A DNA stretch of 52,701 nucleotides from Halioglobus sp. (GTDB lineage Bacteria > Pseudomonadota > Gammaproteobacteria > Pseudomonadales > Halieaceae), in the NCBI GenBank assembly GCA_020443325.1, contig JAGRIK010000013.1, positions 1 to 52,701 of the forward strand, in the 5' to 3' direction. Below the pieces are notes generated by a model that saw only the letters and a list, made by a program, of their open reading frames with translations, was not told the origin of the DNA and did no database searches. Below are positions 8,706 to 17,524 of this stretch, piece by piece. A program made the position numbers and the translations under genes. Each line of letters begins with the position of its first letter. Position 1 is the first letter of the stretch.

Positions 8706-9506
8706 ATGTATACAGAGAATCTAGGGGTTGCAAGTTTGGATATCAAGTTCGGTTTTGATAACACGCCTTTTTTCCTTATTGGCTGTGTCCGATCAGGAAC
8801 TACAATGCTGCGGAACATTTTGAGGTTGCACCCAAGGCTGGAGTCACCTGAAGAAACTCATTTCTTCCGATGGGCTGACCCATACGCCAGCCCGCGATAT
8901 GAAGGTAATTATGCCACCGTAAAGTTATTCAAAAGTCATCGAGCAATTGATGGTGTTAGTGATTTAGATTTTGAACTTTCTAGAGCCCTGGCAAACAACA
9001 GAAAAGACCTCTCTGATTTATACGGAACGCTTTTTTTGCAGGCAAAGAACAATGTAGATGGTCGCTGGTTTGATAAAACGCCGCAAAATATCTACGGGAT
9101 TCTTTTGTTGGGACATATGTACCCTAACGCAAAGTTTTTGCATATACATCGCAACCCGCTTAATGTTGTGTCCAGCCTTAAGGAAGGCCGTGTGATGCCC
9201 AAGCATGAAGTTAAGGGCGGCATCAATTACTGGCTGGAATCCATGATAATGATCAATGAGTATAAGAAAATACCTGGTGCGGAAGCTCGTTTTTATGAAA
9301 TAAAATATGAAGATTTTGTGCTAGATCCGAAGCCTCAAGTTTCGAACATTCTGAATTTTTTGAATGAAGACCCCTTGTTGGTTGACTACTCTAAAATCAG
9401 TACCCACAAAGAAAAAGATAACTACAAAAAAAATCTGACTGAGGAAGATATTTCTACGGTAAAAAAACTTAGCGAACCATTTTATTCACAGTATGGATAC
9501 GCTTGA
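8706..9506 (+). CDS. Sulfotransferase family 3 protein
   Basis: 266 residues with PAPS-dependent sulfotransferase motifs. The 5'-phosphosulfate loop is LIGCVRSGTTMLRNILRLHP (about 24-43), ESPEETHFF follows, DKTPQNIY is at about 123-130, and the 3'-phosphate motif FLHIHRNPLNVVSSLKEGR is at about 144-162. EIKYEDFVLDPKPQVSNILNFL near the C-terminus is also typical (YEDL-type motif). No signal peptide; likely cytoplasmic. It stands alone between two leftward glycosyltransferase blocks and is clearly AT-rich relative to them, so it may be a separate insertion. The product could modify a glycan made by the neighbours, but the acceptor is not known. Confidence 0.85.
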   Translation: MYTENLGVASLDIKFGFDNTPFFLIGCVRSGTTMLRNILRLHPRLESPEETHFFRWADPYASPRYEGNYATVKLFKSHRAIDGVSDLDFELSRALANNRKDLSDLYGTLFLQAKNNVDGRWFDKTPQNIYGILLLGHMYPNAKFLHIHRNPLNVVSSLKEGRVMPKHEVKGGINYWLESMIMINEYKKIPGAEARFYEIKYEDFVLDPKPQVSNILNFLNEDPLLVDYSKISTHKEKDNYKKNLTEEDISTVKKLSEPFYSQYGYA

Positions 9507-9534
9507 AGAGGGATATGATAGCAGCATGCTGGCT

Positions 9535-10758
9535 CTACTCTAAAATAGTACACAGCATGTCCGACAGTTCGCTTGCTTGATCCTCAAAACCCCTGACTTC
9601 AGCGGCCAGAGGATTTCGGTAGTCGCTCCACTTCCTCCAGTCCAAGGCGTGCTCAATGCAATGTCGTAATTCACTTACCCCGCCCCCGAATGGAATTACA
9701 CTGGCATTTACACCATCCTCCAAATCCTCAGAGACCCCGCCTGAGTCAGTAGCGATTACCCAAACGTTTCGTACCAAGGCCTCCCTTACGGTCAATCCGA
9801 AACTTTCCTTCCACTGCGACGGAAACAAAAGCACATCGATACCTGCAAAAAATGTGTCCATGTCATGCTGTCGATAGGGCGGAACAAATTCGACATTCCC
9901 CGGAATTCGCCAATAGTCTCTATCAACCCAACTCGAGCCCACGTTGCCTGCCGCATCCACTACCTGCAATGTATAGTCAGTTCGCTCAGTTTGATTGAAC
10001 GCCTGGATAATCTGCTCTGAACCTTTGATCGCTCCTGGACCACCCACAAAACCAAATACCGTATGGTTGCGCCGCTGCTTCGCTTCGGCTCGCACTTCAA
10101 AGTAATTGGGCAATGGCAAAGTTACACCGTTCTTGTTAACAAACGATTTTTCATCACTAATGCCATTTACCAAATGCAGGTTTCGATGAAAATTGCTCGG
10201 AAACAGCACAAGATCGGCCTTGCCCATCTGCGTCCTGAGATATTCGTTCCGTTTGACCTGCATACGATGATCAATGGAACACTGCCCGCATTGGGCATCA
10301 TTGAGGGCCCACTGGTTACAATAGAAGCCATCGGAATTAATCATGAACTGGCGCTCACAGATCCACCAACAATCATGAGCAGTAATAGCAATTTTGGTAC
10401 CGATTGCCTTAAGCTCATCAAAATAATCACAGCCCAGAACCTGAATGGCATGACAGTGACAAATATCAGCCTGGAATGCCCGCGCGATTTCAACCACACG
10501 CCTGGCGATTTCAGGATGTCGGTACGCGGCTTCGCCCTGTAACTCCGCGGATACGTTAATGGCAACAATATCGATCCCATCAATCTTATAACGCCGCAGG
10601 GCATACTTCGGTAACGAGTGATCCCGTATCGTCGTTACTACCAGAATAGACCAATTGTGTGACTCTTTCAGTCGGCGAGCAGTTTGCTCGACCACTATTG
10701 TCGCCCCCCCAAAACTCTCCGGGGCATAGTACAGATTTAGTATCAGAAGCTTATTCAT
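9535..10758 (-). CDS. Glycosyltransferase family 4 protein
   Basis: A GT-B fold glycosyltransferase. The chosen start, ATG 10758 (MNKLLILNLYYAPESFGGA), overlaps the last eight bases of the upstream gene and gives a protein of 407 residues; an ATG ten codons earlier is less typical of the family. The N-terminal domain has the glycine-rich FGGATIVVEQ loop and HDCWWICERQ followed by a cysteine group (FYCNQWALNDAQCGQC), as in the GT4 gene at 3495. The C-terminal donor domain shows VFGFVGGPGAIKGSEQIIQA and the EX7E region KESFGLTVREALVRNVWVIA. It is the last gene of a coupled leftward set and probably elongates the same glycan. Confidence 0.87.
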   Translation of the reverse strand: MNKLLILNLYYAPESFGGATIVVEQTARRLKESHNWSILVVTTIRDHSLPKYALRRYKIDGIDIVAINVSAELQGEAAYRHPEIARRVVEIARAFQADICHCHAIQVLGCDYFDELKAIGTKIAITAHDCWWICERQFMINSDGFYCNQWALNDAQCGQCSIDHRMQVKRNEYLRTQMGKADLVLFPSNFHRNLHLVNGISDEKSFVNKNGVTLPLPNYFEVRAEAKQRRNHTVFGFVGGPGAIKGSEQIIQAFNQTERTDYTLQVVDAAGNVGSSWVDRDYWRIPGNVEFVPPYRQHDMDTFFAGIDVLLFPSQWKESFGLTVREALVRNVWVIATDSGGVSEDLEDGVNASVIPFGGGVSELRHCIEHALDWRKWSDYRNPLAAEVRGFEDQASELSDMLCTILE

Positions 10759-12046
10759 TGGACAATGCAAATTGATCCAGTAGTTCACGGTCTACCACAT
10801 CGGGACAGGAAACCGTGTGATGCGTTATAACGTTGCTTTTCGCGGCCTGTCCCATCTGCAACCTCAGCTCGCGACTCTCTATCATGCGACTCAACGCGGA
10901 AACCCATTCTTCCTGCCTCTCGGCCAAACACCCGTCGTGCCCATCGTTGACAATTTCGGCAAACTGGCCAACCGATGAAGCCACCGTTGGCACTCCACAG
11001 AGTGACGCTTCAAGGTAGCGAATCGCACTCTTACAGGCGTTAAATCGGTCATTAACCAACGGTACTATATTGATATCCACCTTTCTTAGCGCTTCGAAAT
11101 ACTTTACGTAACCCGAAAACGGACGCGCGTTGATTCTATCACTGAAACGATGCAACTCCGGAGGCATTACCGCATAACCTATCACTTGGAGATTGACGTG
11201 TTCATACATTTCCAGGACCCTAGCCAGTGCTGGGACAACAACCTTGAAGTCCTCGTCGTGTGCTCTCGAACCGGATGCGTACCCAATGGTTACACTGCTC
11301 GCATCACTCAAATCTTTTTCGCAATCCAGATTCTGAGCGATAGAGAGCGTGGCAGAATCCGCCAGATTTGGCCACAAGTACGTGCGCCCTCCAAACTCGG
11401 TTTGCGCCAGCGCCTGCAAATAAGATGTGCTCAGTATAAGTGAATCTGCCCGCCTCATTGCACCGTGATAGTCTTCGGCGCTGGCGAGCAAGTGAGTGCG
11501 TTCATGGGTTGTGAGATGCTGCAGGTTCTTGTTCTCAGCGTAGACATCGACGCTGAAAATCGGGTCATCAATATCGTAGAAGGTTTGTATACCAAGCCTC
11601 GCTGCCTCTTCGAGATATTCGTCAAACTGAGCGCAACTGGGTACACGATAAAAAATGACCGCAGTGGATATTTGCAAATAGCTGATCGCCCGGGCCGCGT
11701 CATTGTAGTGGGAGTAATAGCAGTCCCACCCGAGCGCACCGAAGAATTCAACCTTTTGAGAGACGCGGTACTTCTTGCACTGGGGAAGATCCAGTGCGCC
11801 CACGATTAGAATCGCCGGGCGACCAAATAGATCTGTGGCCCTGCTGACATTGTCAAAGATTTCCCGCCCTCTGCCCCAGGTAGATTTTCGGTATTTGCCT
11901 TTAAAGAACAATCTGCTCCGAAAACTCACCTTCCGCAGGGTTGCGCGCCAACCATATAGACGGATACTGGCCAAAACTGTCGCGGCATATGATCGCCATC
12001 TGAACCCACAGATCGATTGCCACAGTTTTTTAAAGGTCATATACAC
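10751..12046 (-). CDS. Glycosyltransferase, GT4/GT1-like
   Basis: 431 residues. The first 60 are basic and hydrophobic without clear domain features. From about 78 the GT-B domain begins with ILIVGALDLPQCKKYRVSQK, then QTFYDIDDPIFSV, an acidic motif seen in related polysaccharide glycosyltransferases. The donor domain has VTIGYASGSRAHDEDFKVV, IVPLVNDRFNACKSAIRYLE and GVPTVASSVGQFAEIV. The stop overlaps the next gene's ATG. Product and linkage are unknown. It follows the sulfotransferase at 12079 by about 32 bases and is likely co-transcribed with it. Confidence 0.82.
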   Translation of the reverse strand: MYMTFKKLWQSICGFRWRSYAATVLASIRLYGWRATLRKVSFRSRLFFKGKYRKSTWGRGREIFDNVSRATDLFGRPAILIVGALDLPQCKKYRVSQKVEFFGALGWDCYYSHYNDAARAISYLQISTAVIFYRVPSCAQFDEYLEEAARLGIQTFYDIDDPIFSVDVYAENKNLQHLTTHERTHLLASAEDYHGAMRRADSLILSTSYLQALAQTEFGGRTYLWPNLADSATLSIAQNLDCEKDLSDASSVTIGYASGSRAHDEDFKVVVPALARVLEMYEHVNLQVIGYAVMPPELHRFSDRINARPFSGYVKYFEALRKVDINIVPLVNDRFNACKSAIRYLEASLCGVPTVASSVGQFAEIVNDGHDGCLAERQEEWVSALSRMIESRELRLQMGQAAKSNVITHHTVSCPDVVDRELLDQFALSNE

Positions 12047-12078
12047 ATTTACTCAGAAGTCGATTCAATATTACAGTT

Positions 12079-13257
12079 TCATCGACTGAATGGCCATGTA
12101 ACACAACGGCGAAGCAAGACTAACAGCCTCCAACCTTTTGTATTCAGTACAGTTTGGTAATTTTGACTGAGAACTTCATGTTCCCTGGCAAGCAATCGGT
12201 ATTGATCAACAAGCGACTCGTGCTGATCAACAAGCGACTCATGCTGGGCAATCAAGGTATCGCATTTTTCTTGTAGTTGGCCAGACTTTTCACGCTCGCT
12301 GCCGAGCTCTTGGTTCGATCGAATAAGCCGGTGGCGCAAACTGATTATTTTCTTATACGAGTATCCATAGAGGTATTGTAATTCCTGAAGATAGAGCGGC
12401 TCCAACTGCGGCACATCAATATGCTCAATGACACCCTGTAAATCTTCAGGCTGGATACAATCATTCCTGGACAGGAGGTGCAGACGTTCATATAACATCT
12501 GGGCGTAATGCCAAAGTGAGGAATCCTGCCTTTGTGCTGCCTTGACCGGGGTTTGACTCCTGTTCAGCAAGGGATCTACGTATTGGCGGGAAAAACTCTC
12601 TGCTTCATCCGGCGGTATATCAAAACCCAGTAATTTGGCCAGACGCTGGAGCTCCAGCTCAGGTGCCACAACCAGCGAAGTGTAATCTACTATCAGCAGA
12701 TGCCTGGCATCGACTTCCTTTAACGCCTTGTGCAGGTAAGTCCACCACAGCAGGAGTGTCTGGACATTGCGCCTGCCTAGCAAGTGAAAGTCGCTGTCCC
12801 TGATATGCCTGGACCTCTGCGAACGCACAGACTGCTCCGGACTCCTGATCCCCAGGATATAGCTGACTTCAACATCGAGCGCTTCCGACACAACGCGCTT
12901 CCAGAAAGGCAACAGAATACAAAACCGGGGATCTTTGAGTCCCGATACGCTGCTGTTGCTAAATCTATCCCGGATCATGGTGACAGCAGCTTTATGGTAG
13001 GGCTTGAAGCGCTTTGCGCTGAAGTCCTCTTCCCATATAAACCCAAAACTATCCCAGGAAAGACTCAGGCTTCTCAACAGGCGATCATTAAATCGGACGA
13101 TCTCTTCATCTTCAAAAAACCCTTTCGGATTATCATCGTTAGGGTCAATAAATCGATCGCCAAGATTGACACCCAGAGTATGCAACGCACTGGCAACCAG
13201 AGATGTTCCAGAGCGATGGGGCCCAAGAACGAATAGAAATTGGTTCCGTTGTTTCAT
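12079..13257 (-). CDS. Sulfotransferase-like protein with C-terminal coiled coil
   Basis: 392 residues. The N-terminal part has the PAPS loop FVLGPHRSGTSLVASALHTL (about 9-28), GLKDPRFCILLPFW (106-119) and the 3'-phosphate segment LGIRSPEQSVRSQRSRH (135-151), and so is a PAPS-type sulfotransferase domain. From about 300 to 370 comes a heptad-rich coiled coil (RHRLIRSNQELGSEREKSGQ and onward) in which QHESLVD is repeated in tandem. It ends in TKGWRLLVLLRRC, a tail resembling the one that follows coiled coils in some polysaccharide enzymes. The coiled coil may set the size of, or tether, a biosynthetic complex; this is inference. It sits within a leftward glycosyltransferase set. Confidence 0.82.
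   Translation of the reverse strand: MKQRNQFLFVLGPHRSGTSLVASALHTLGVNLGDRFIDPNDDNPKGFFEDEEIVRFNDRLLRSLSLSWDSFGFIWEEDFSAKRFKPYHKAAVTMIRDRFSNSSVSGLKDPRFCILLPFWKRVVSEALDVEVSYILGIRSPEQSVRSQRSRHIRDSDFHLLGRRNVQTLLLWWTYLHKALKEVDARHLLIVDYTSLVVAPELELQRLAKLLGFDIPPDEAESFSRQYVDPLLNRSQTPVKAAQRQDSSLWHYAQMLYERLHLLSRNDCIQPEDLQGVIEHIDVPQLEPLYLQELQYLYGYSYKKIISLRHRLIRSNQELGSEREKSGQLQEKCDTLIAQHESLVDQHESLVDQYRLLAREHEVLSQNYQTVLNTKGWRLLVLLRRCVTWPFSR
12204..12245. repeat. Tandem 21-bp repeat inside coiled-coil coding region
   Basis: Two adjacent 21-base units (12204-12224 and 12225-12245) differ at one base. They encode two consecutive seven-residue units of the coiled coil (QHESLVD), so copy changes keep both the frame and the heptad register. 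Confidence 0.85.
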
Positions 13258-13290
13258 TGCATAAGAACGCTATTACTTAAAAAAATATTG

Positions 13291-14211
13291 TTATGAACTG
13301 CTGGCATCGTATGGCTTCATGTCAAAAGAGTCGATTATACCCCTCAGACTGCTCTTCAGAAGACCAAGCCGGTTTGATTTGAACACAAGTAAATACATAA
13401 ATTTGCAGATAAATCGGAACAGATCATGAACAATCCATGCGGTATTTGTATGGCCTTGCCGGTAAAGCCAGACCCTGTTTCTGGTCATGTAGTAGTTGCG
13501 TGCGTAATCGTGGTAGCGAATCACTGAGTTGGTAAATGGAATCCGGGTGTAAGACTCACCAATTTGCTGACGAATACCCGCGGAGAAATCGCCGTAAATT
13601 TTATACCCCGTGCGACGCGCCCTAAAGCACCACTCCAGATCAACATTGTCGATGAACAGCGCTTCATTCATCCCACCTATTTCTTCGATCGCCTGTATGG
13701 ACATGAGGCAGCCCGAGCTGATCAGAAAATCACATTCGACCTGCTGCTGGCTTTCTACCAATGCCTCGCGGCTGTACCTGGTGTTCGATGGCAACCTGAA
13801 ACGGACGAAAGGCAGCGTATAGCCCGTGTAATCGTCTGTGACCGCTGGGCCGATAGCAGCCACAGGTGCTCCGTATTCGAGCAACCCGTGGAAATCGGAT
13901 ACGAGCACATTGATCAGGTCTTCCGTAATCTGCGTATCCTGATCAAACGCTACGACAAACTGCGCGCCCACCTCTCGGGCCCGCTCGATGACCTGGTTTA
14001 TGCCTCCACTAACCCCCCTGTTGCTGGCATTTCGGATGACCGTGACACCGACAAGACTCCGCAGACACTCCATATACCGGGTATCAGATGAGTCATTATC
14101 AATAACCACGACCCATTCGGCGCTGCCGAGTAAATTTTTAACCAGTGAGGTTAGTTCGGCCACTTTCGGGTTGTGAGCGACAACGCCCGCACACACAGAA
14201 TTTTTTTGCAT
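13291..14211 (-). CDS. GT2 glycosyltransferase, rhamnosyltransferase-like
   Basis: 306 residues of the inverting GT-A (GT2) type. Motifs are VIDNDSSD near residue 40, RNASNRGVSGGINQVI, the DXD-like metal motif VAFDQDTQI, ISSGCLMSIQAIEEIGGMNE, and FIDNVDLEWCFRARRTGYKI. This arrangement resembles the rhamnosyltransferase subgroup of GT2. The hydrophobic C-terminal stretch (FRFICKFMYLLVF) may attach it to the membrane. It begins only seven bases after the stop of the thiolase at 14218, so it could be read through from the steroid operon. The sugar specificity is inferred from family resemblance alone. Confidence 0.85.
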   Translation of the reverse strand: MQKNSVCAGVVAHNPKVAELTSLVKNLLGSAEWVVVIDNDSSDTRYMECLRSLVGVTVIRNASNRGVSGGINQVIERAREVGAQFVVAFDQDTQITEDLINVLVSDFHGLLEYGAPVAAIGPAVTDDYTGYTLPFVRFRLPSNTRYSREALVESQQQVECDFLISSGCLMSIQAIEEIGGMNEALFIDNVDLEWCFRARRTGYKIYGDFSAGIRQQIGESYTRIPFTNSVIRYHDYARNYYMTRNRVWLYRQGHTNTAWIVHDLFRFICKFMYLLVFKSNRLGLLKSSLRGIIDSFDMKPYDASSS

Positions 14212-14217
14212 GCGCGA

Positions 14218-15420
14218 TCAGGCGACCTCAAACAACCCGGCAGCGCCCATGCCGCCACCGATACACATGGTAATCACTATGTATTTCGCGCCTCGACGCT
14301 TGCCTTCCAAAAGAGCGTGCCCCACCATGCGGGCTCCGCTCATGCCAAACGGATGCCCAATAGAAATGGACCCACCATTCACGTTCAACTTGTCGTTATC
14401 TATTCCCAATTGATCCCGACTGTAAATTACCTGGCACGCAAATGCCTCATTCAACTCCCACAAATCGATATCGCCGACACTCAACCCGTGGCGCTGTAAT
14501 AGCTTCGGCACTGCAAACACCGGGCCGATTCCCATTTCGTCCGACTGGCAACCGGCGACAGCAAGACCGCGATAGATACCCAGCGGCGCCAGGCCCTTCT
14601 TCGCCGCCAGTGCGCTGTCCATAACCACACAGGCAGAAGCGCCATCGGAAAGCTGCGAAGAGTTACCGGCAGTGATAAACCGACCCTCCTTAACCCATTC
14701 GCCATCCTTGAAAACAGGCTCCAGTGCGCTGAGGCTTTCCAGTGTGGTCGAAGGGCGATTACAGTCGTCGCGATCCACCACCACCTCCTGGTAGGTCGTC
14801 TCTTTGGTTTCCCTGTTGAATACCGACATGGTGGTATTCATCGGCACTATCTCATCATCGAACAGCCCAGCCTGCTGTGCCGCCGCAGTACGCTGCTGAC
14901 TTTGCAGCGAGTATATATCCTGGTCCTCTCGACTGATGTTGTAGCGTTCCGATACCACTTCTGCCGTTTCGAGCATGGGCATATAGGCGGTGGGATCAAG
15001 CGCAGTCACTGTCCTGGACACATTGCGATAGGCATTCTTGTGTTTGGTCTGCACCAGTGAGATGGATTCGACGCCACCTGCCACAGCAATATCGTACTCG
15101 TTGCACATAATGCTCTTGGCGGCGGTAGCGATGGACATCAGCCCGGAGGAGCACTGCCGCTCAATGGCCATACCGGCTACGGTGGCCGGAAGGCCGCCAG
15201 CAATGCCGCACAGGCGCCCGATATTGTAAGCCTGCGTACCCTGCTGGGCGGCGGCACCGAAGATGCAGTCATCCACCTCGGCCGGGTCGATACCCGCGCG
15301 GGCAATCGCCGCGCGCACGACATGCCCACCCATCGCGGGCGCCTCGGTATCATTGAAGCCGCCGCGAAATGACTTGGCCAGGCCGGTTCTCGCCGTGGAT
15401 ACTATTACTGCTTCTCTCAT
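14218..15420 (-). CDS. Acetyl-CoA acyltransferase (thiolase)
   Basis: 400 residues from ATG 15420, which has GGAGAG eight bases upstream; the open frame extends further but without support. It is a degradative-type thiolase: nucleophile Cys90 in ERQCSSGLMSI, NEAFACQVIYS, His356 in SIGHPFGMSG and Cys386 in MCIGGGMGAAG. It is distinct from the FadA6-like thiolase at 20407, having a longer middle loop (TTMSVFNRETKETTYQEVVV). As the last gene of the steroid operon it may cleave acetyl-CoA from the HIP side chain or from the open-chain products; the exact substrate is not evident. It resembles general acetyl-CoA C-acyltransferases more than FadA5. Confidence 0.88.
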   Translation of the reverse strand: MREAVIVSTARTGLAKSFRGGFNDTEAPAMGGHVVRAAIARAGIDPAEVDDCIFGAAAQQGTQAYNIGRLCGIAGGLPATVAGMAIERQCSSGLMSIATAAKSIMCNEYDIAVAGGVESISLVQTKHKNAYRNVSRTVTALDPTAYMPMLETAEVVSERYNISREDQDIYSLQSQQRTAAAQQAGLFDDEIVPMNTTMSVFNRETKETTYQEVVVDRDDCNRPSTTLESLSALEPVFKDGEWVKEGRFITAGNSSQLSDGASACVVMDSALAAKKGLAPLGIYRGLAVAGCQSDEMGIGPVFAVPKLLQRHGLSVGDIDLWELNEAFACQVIYSRDQLGIDNDKLNVNGGSISIGHPFGMSGARMVGHALLEGKRRGAKYIVITMCIGGGMGAAGLFEVA

Positions 15421-15496
15421 CTTCTCTCTCCTGATGGGTATATTCTGTGAATCGTCCTGCAAGGACATCGTCCGGGTCGGACGCGGAAAAAGTTGC

Positions 15497-16288
15497 TCAT
15501 CCCCGCTGGCTGGAAACCGAAACAATTTCCCCGGTCATATAACTGGAATAATCTGACGCCAGGAACATCATCACATTGGCCACTTCCCAGGCTTCTGCGG
15601 CGCGGCCATAGGCCTCTTTCGACTCAAGCTCTGCCAGCAGTTCCTCGGACGCGGATTTACGCAGCATCGGGTGTAGCACAATGGAGGGCGCAACTGCATT
15701 GATGCGCACATTAAACTCTGCCGCTTCCAGCGCCGCACAGCGTGTCAGCGCCATTACGCCCGCTTTCGCCGCCGCGTAGTGTGCCTGTTCTTTCTGGGCA
15801 CGCCATCCCAATACCGAGGAATTATTGACGATAACACCGCCCTGCCCGCGCGCCTTCATTACCTTCATCATGTAGCGTGTCATACGCATGGTGCCATTAA
15901 GCGTCACGTCAATCACGCGATGCCACTCGTCATCCTCCATTTCGATTAGCAGCTTCGAGGTTCCCAGCCCGGCGTTGTTAATCAGGATGTCCACGCCGCC
16001 CAACCTTTCTTCGGCAAAATCGATCAGGCCGCGGACATCGTCCTCAACCGCCACGTTGCCCACTTTACCGAAAACATCGGCAAGCCCGGATTCCGTTTTC
16101 AGTTTTTCCACGGCCGCAGCCAACCGCCCTTCATGAATATCGCTCAATACGATGGCACGCGCGCCTTCTTCCGCTGCCTTCAGCGCGGCGGAAAACCCTA
16201 TCCCGGCGCCGGCGGCAGCGGTCACCAGTACTGACTTGCCCTTGATCAGGCCATGGCCCGGGACGTACTCAGGCGTTTTCAGGATCAT
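15497..16288 (-). CDS. ipdF: IpdF-like short-chain dehydrogenase (5-oxo reductase of HIP pathway)
   Basis: 263-residue short-chain dehydrogenase/reductase that closely follows actinobacterial IpdF. It opens with GHGLIKGKSVLVTAAAGAGIG, a variant Rossmann loop, then ILINNAGLG, the catalytic Ser-Tyr-Lys set in VIVNNSSVLGWRAQ and HYAAAKAGVMALTRC, and ends SDYSSYMTGEIVSVSSQ. IpdF acts on the 5-oxo/5-hydroxy group of HIP or its CoA ester with a nicotinamide cofactor. The gene is 23 bases after fadE30 and 76 before the terminal thiolase on the same strand. Recognition is from remembered family sequence features and not from a search, but the distinctive VLGWRAQ and SDYSSY segments make it firm. Confidence 0.88.
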   Translation of the reverse strand: MILKTPEYVPGHGLIKGKSVLVTAAAGAGIGFSAALKAAEEGARAIVLSDIHEGRLAAAVEKLKTESGLADVFGKVGNVAVEDDVRGLIDFAEERLGGVDILINNAGLGTSKLLIEMEDDEWHRVIDVTLNGTMRMTRYMMKVMKARGQGGVIVNNSSVLGWRAQKEQAHYAAAKAGVMALTRCAALEAAEFNVRINAVAPSIVLHPMLRKSASEELLAELESKEAYGRAAEAWEVANVMMFLASDYSSYMTGEIVSVSSQRG

Positions 16289-16311
16289 GCTCTATTCCTC
16301 AATTTGTGAAA

Positions 16312-17514
16312 CTATTTGGCTGTGCCCTTGGGCTCACGGGGCATACCCAGTCCCCGCTCGGCGATGATATTGCGCTGTATCTGGTTGGTGCCGCCATAGA
16401 TGGTGTCGGAGCGCACAAACAGGTACATGGACTGCAGGCGACTCAATGCGTATGGGGCGCCCTCGAGAATCTCGCACTCGGGCCCCAGCACATCCATGGC
16501 CAGTTCACCCAGGCTGCGATGCCATGTCGCCCAGTACAGCTTGTAGATAAGCGCTTCCTTCTGCAACGTGCCATCACTGGCACTCTGACCCGACAGCATC
16601 CGCATGGAGTTGTAGCGCATGATCTTCAGTTCGGCATGCGCACGCGCAATGCGTTGGCGAATAGCTGGATCCTTTGCCGCACCGTTGTTGCGTGCCTGTC
16701 GAACCACTTCGTCCAGTTCGTTCTGGAACTGCATCTGCTGGCCCAGCGTCGACACACCGCGCTCAAAACCCAACAGGCCCATTGCGACCTTCCAGCCATC
16801 ACCGGGTGCACCGACGATATCGTCAGCATCGCACTGCGCATCGTCGAAGAACACTTCATTGAACTCGGAGGTGCCAGTGATCTGCTCGATAGGCCTGACC
16901 TCAATACCAGGTTGATCCATCGCGATGAGAAAGAAGCCCAGCCCCTTGTGCGCCACCGATTCGGGATCAGTGCGCGCTATCGCGAAACAATAATCGGATT
17001 CGTGAGCCAGCGACGTCCATACTTTCTGGCCATTGATCAGCCACTTGCCCTGCCCCTCGTCAAAACGCGCCCTCGTCTTGACGTTGGCAAGGTCCGAGCC
17101 GGCGCTCGGCTCGGAATATCCCTGGCACCACAACTGCGTTCCCGCCACGATACCGGGGAGGTACTTCCGCTTTTGTTCCTCGGTGCCGAAGGCAATAATA
17201 GTCGGTCCCGCCAAACCCTCGCCGATATGGCCCACGCGCCCGGGTGCACCGGCGCGCGCGTACTCCTCGAAAAAAATGACCTGCTGCTCTATCGAGCATC
17301 CGCGACCGCCGTATTCCTTCGGCCATCCGACACACGTCCAGCCACCCTCGGCCAGCTTCTGCTCCCAGACCTGGCGCTCGGCGGGAAACATATGCTCATC
17401 GCCGGGGCCTCCCCGGTACTTCAGCTTTTCAAATTCGCCGGTCAGGTTGTCCTGCAACCAGTTGGCCACTTCTTCCCGGAACAGTTCGTCCTCAGGGCTA
17501 AAACTCAGTTTCAC
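16312..17514 (-). CDS. fadE30: FadE30-like acyl-CoA dehydrogenase (HIP side chain)
   Basis: 400 residues from GTG 17514, chosen because GAGGGGAAG lies just upstream and the protein then begins KLSFSPEDELFREEVANWL. FAD-dependent acyl-CoA dehydrogenase that should desaturate the CoA ester of HIP (propionate side chain). It carries LTGEFEKLKYRGGPGDEHMF, LWCQGYSEPSAGSDLA, NGQKVWTSLAH and LLGFERGVSTLGQQ. The usual medium-chain catalytic Glu site is changed (IYGGTNQIQ), so the base is more likely the Glu in FERG, as in steroid ACADs; that is inference. It ends RNIIAERGLGMPREPKG. The stop of the preceding FadE gene is ten bases upstream, suggesting a two-subunit enzyme. Confidence 0.87.
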   Translation of the reverse strand: MKLSFSPEDELFREEVANWLQDNLTGEFEKLKYRGGPGDEHMFPAERQVWEQKLAEGGWTCVGWPKEYGGRGCSIEQQVIFFEEYARAGAPGRVGHIGEGLAGPTIIAFGTEEQKRKYLPGIVAGTQLWCQGYSEPSAGSDLANVKTRARFDEGQGKWLINGQKVWTSLAHESDYCFAIARTDPESVAHKGLGFFLIAMDQPGIEVRPIEQITGTSEFNEVFFDDAQCDADDIVGAPGDGWKVAMGLLGFERGVSTLGQQMQFQNELDEVVRQARNNGAAKDPAIRQRIARAHAELKIMRYNSMRMLSGQSASDGTLQKEALIYKLYWATWHRSLGELAMDVLGPECEILEGAPYALSRLQSMYLFVRSDTIYGGTNQIQRNIIAERGLGMPREPKGTAK

Positions 17515-17524
17515 AGTCTTCCCC

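Noticed and set aside
8372-8758. 128-codon rightward frame before the sulfotransferase
   Set aside because: No ribosome site or family motif; it overlaps the well-supported start at 8706 in another frame.
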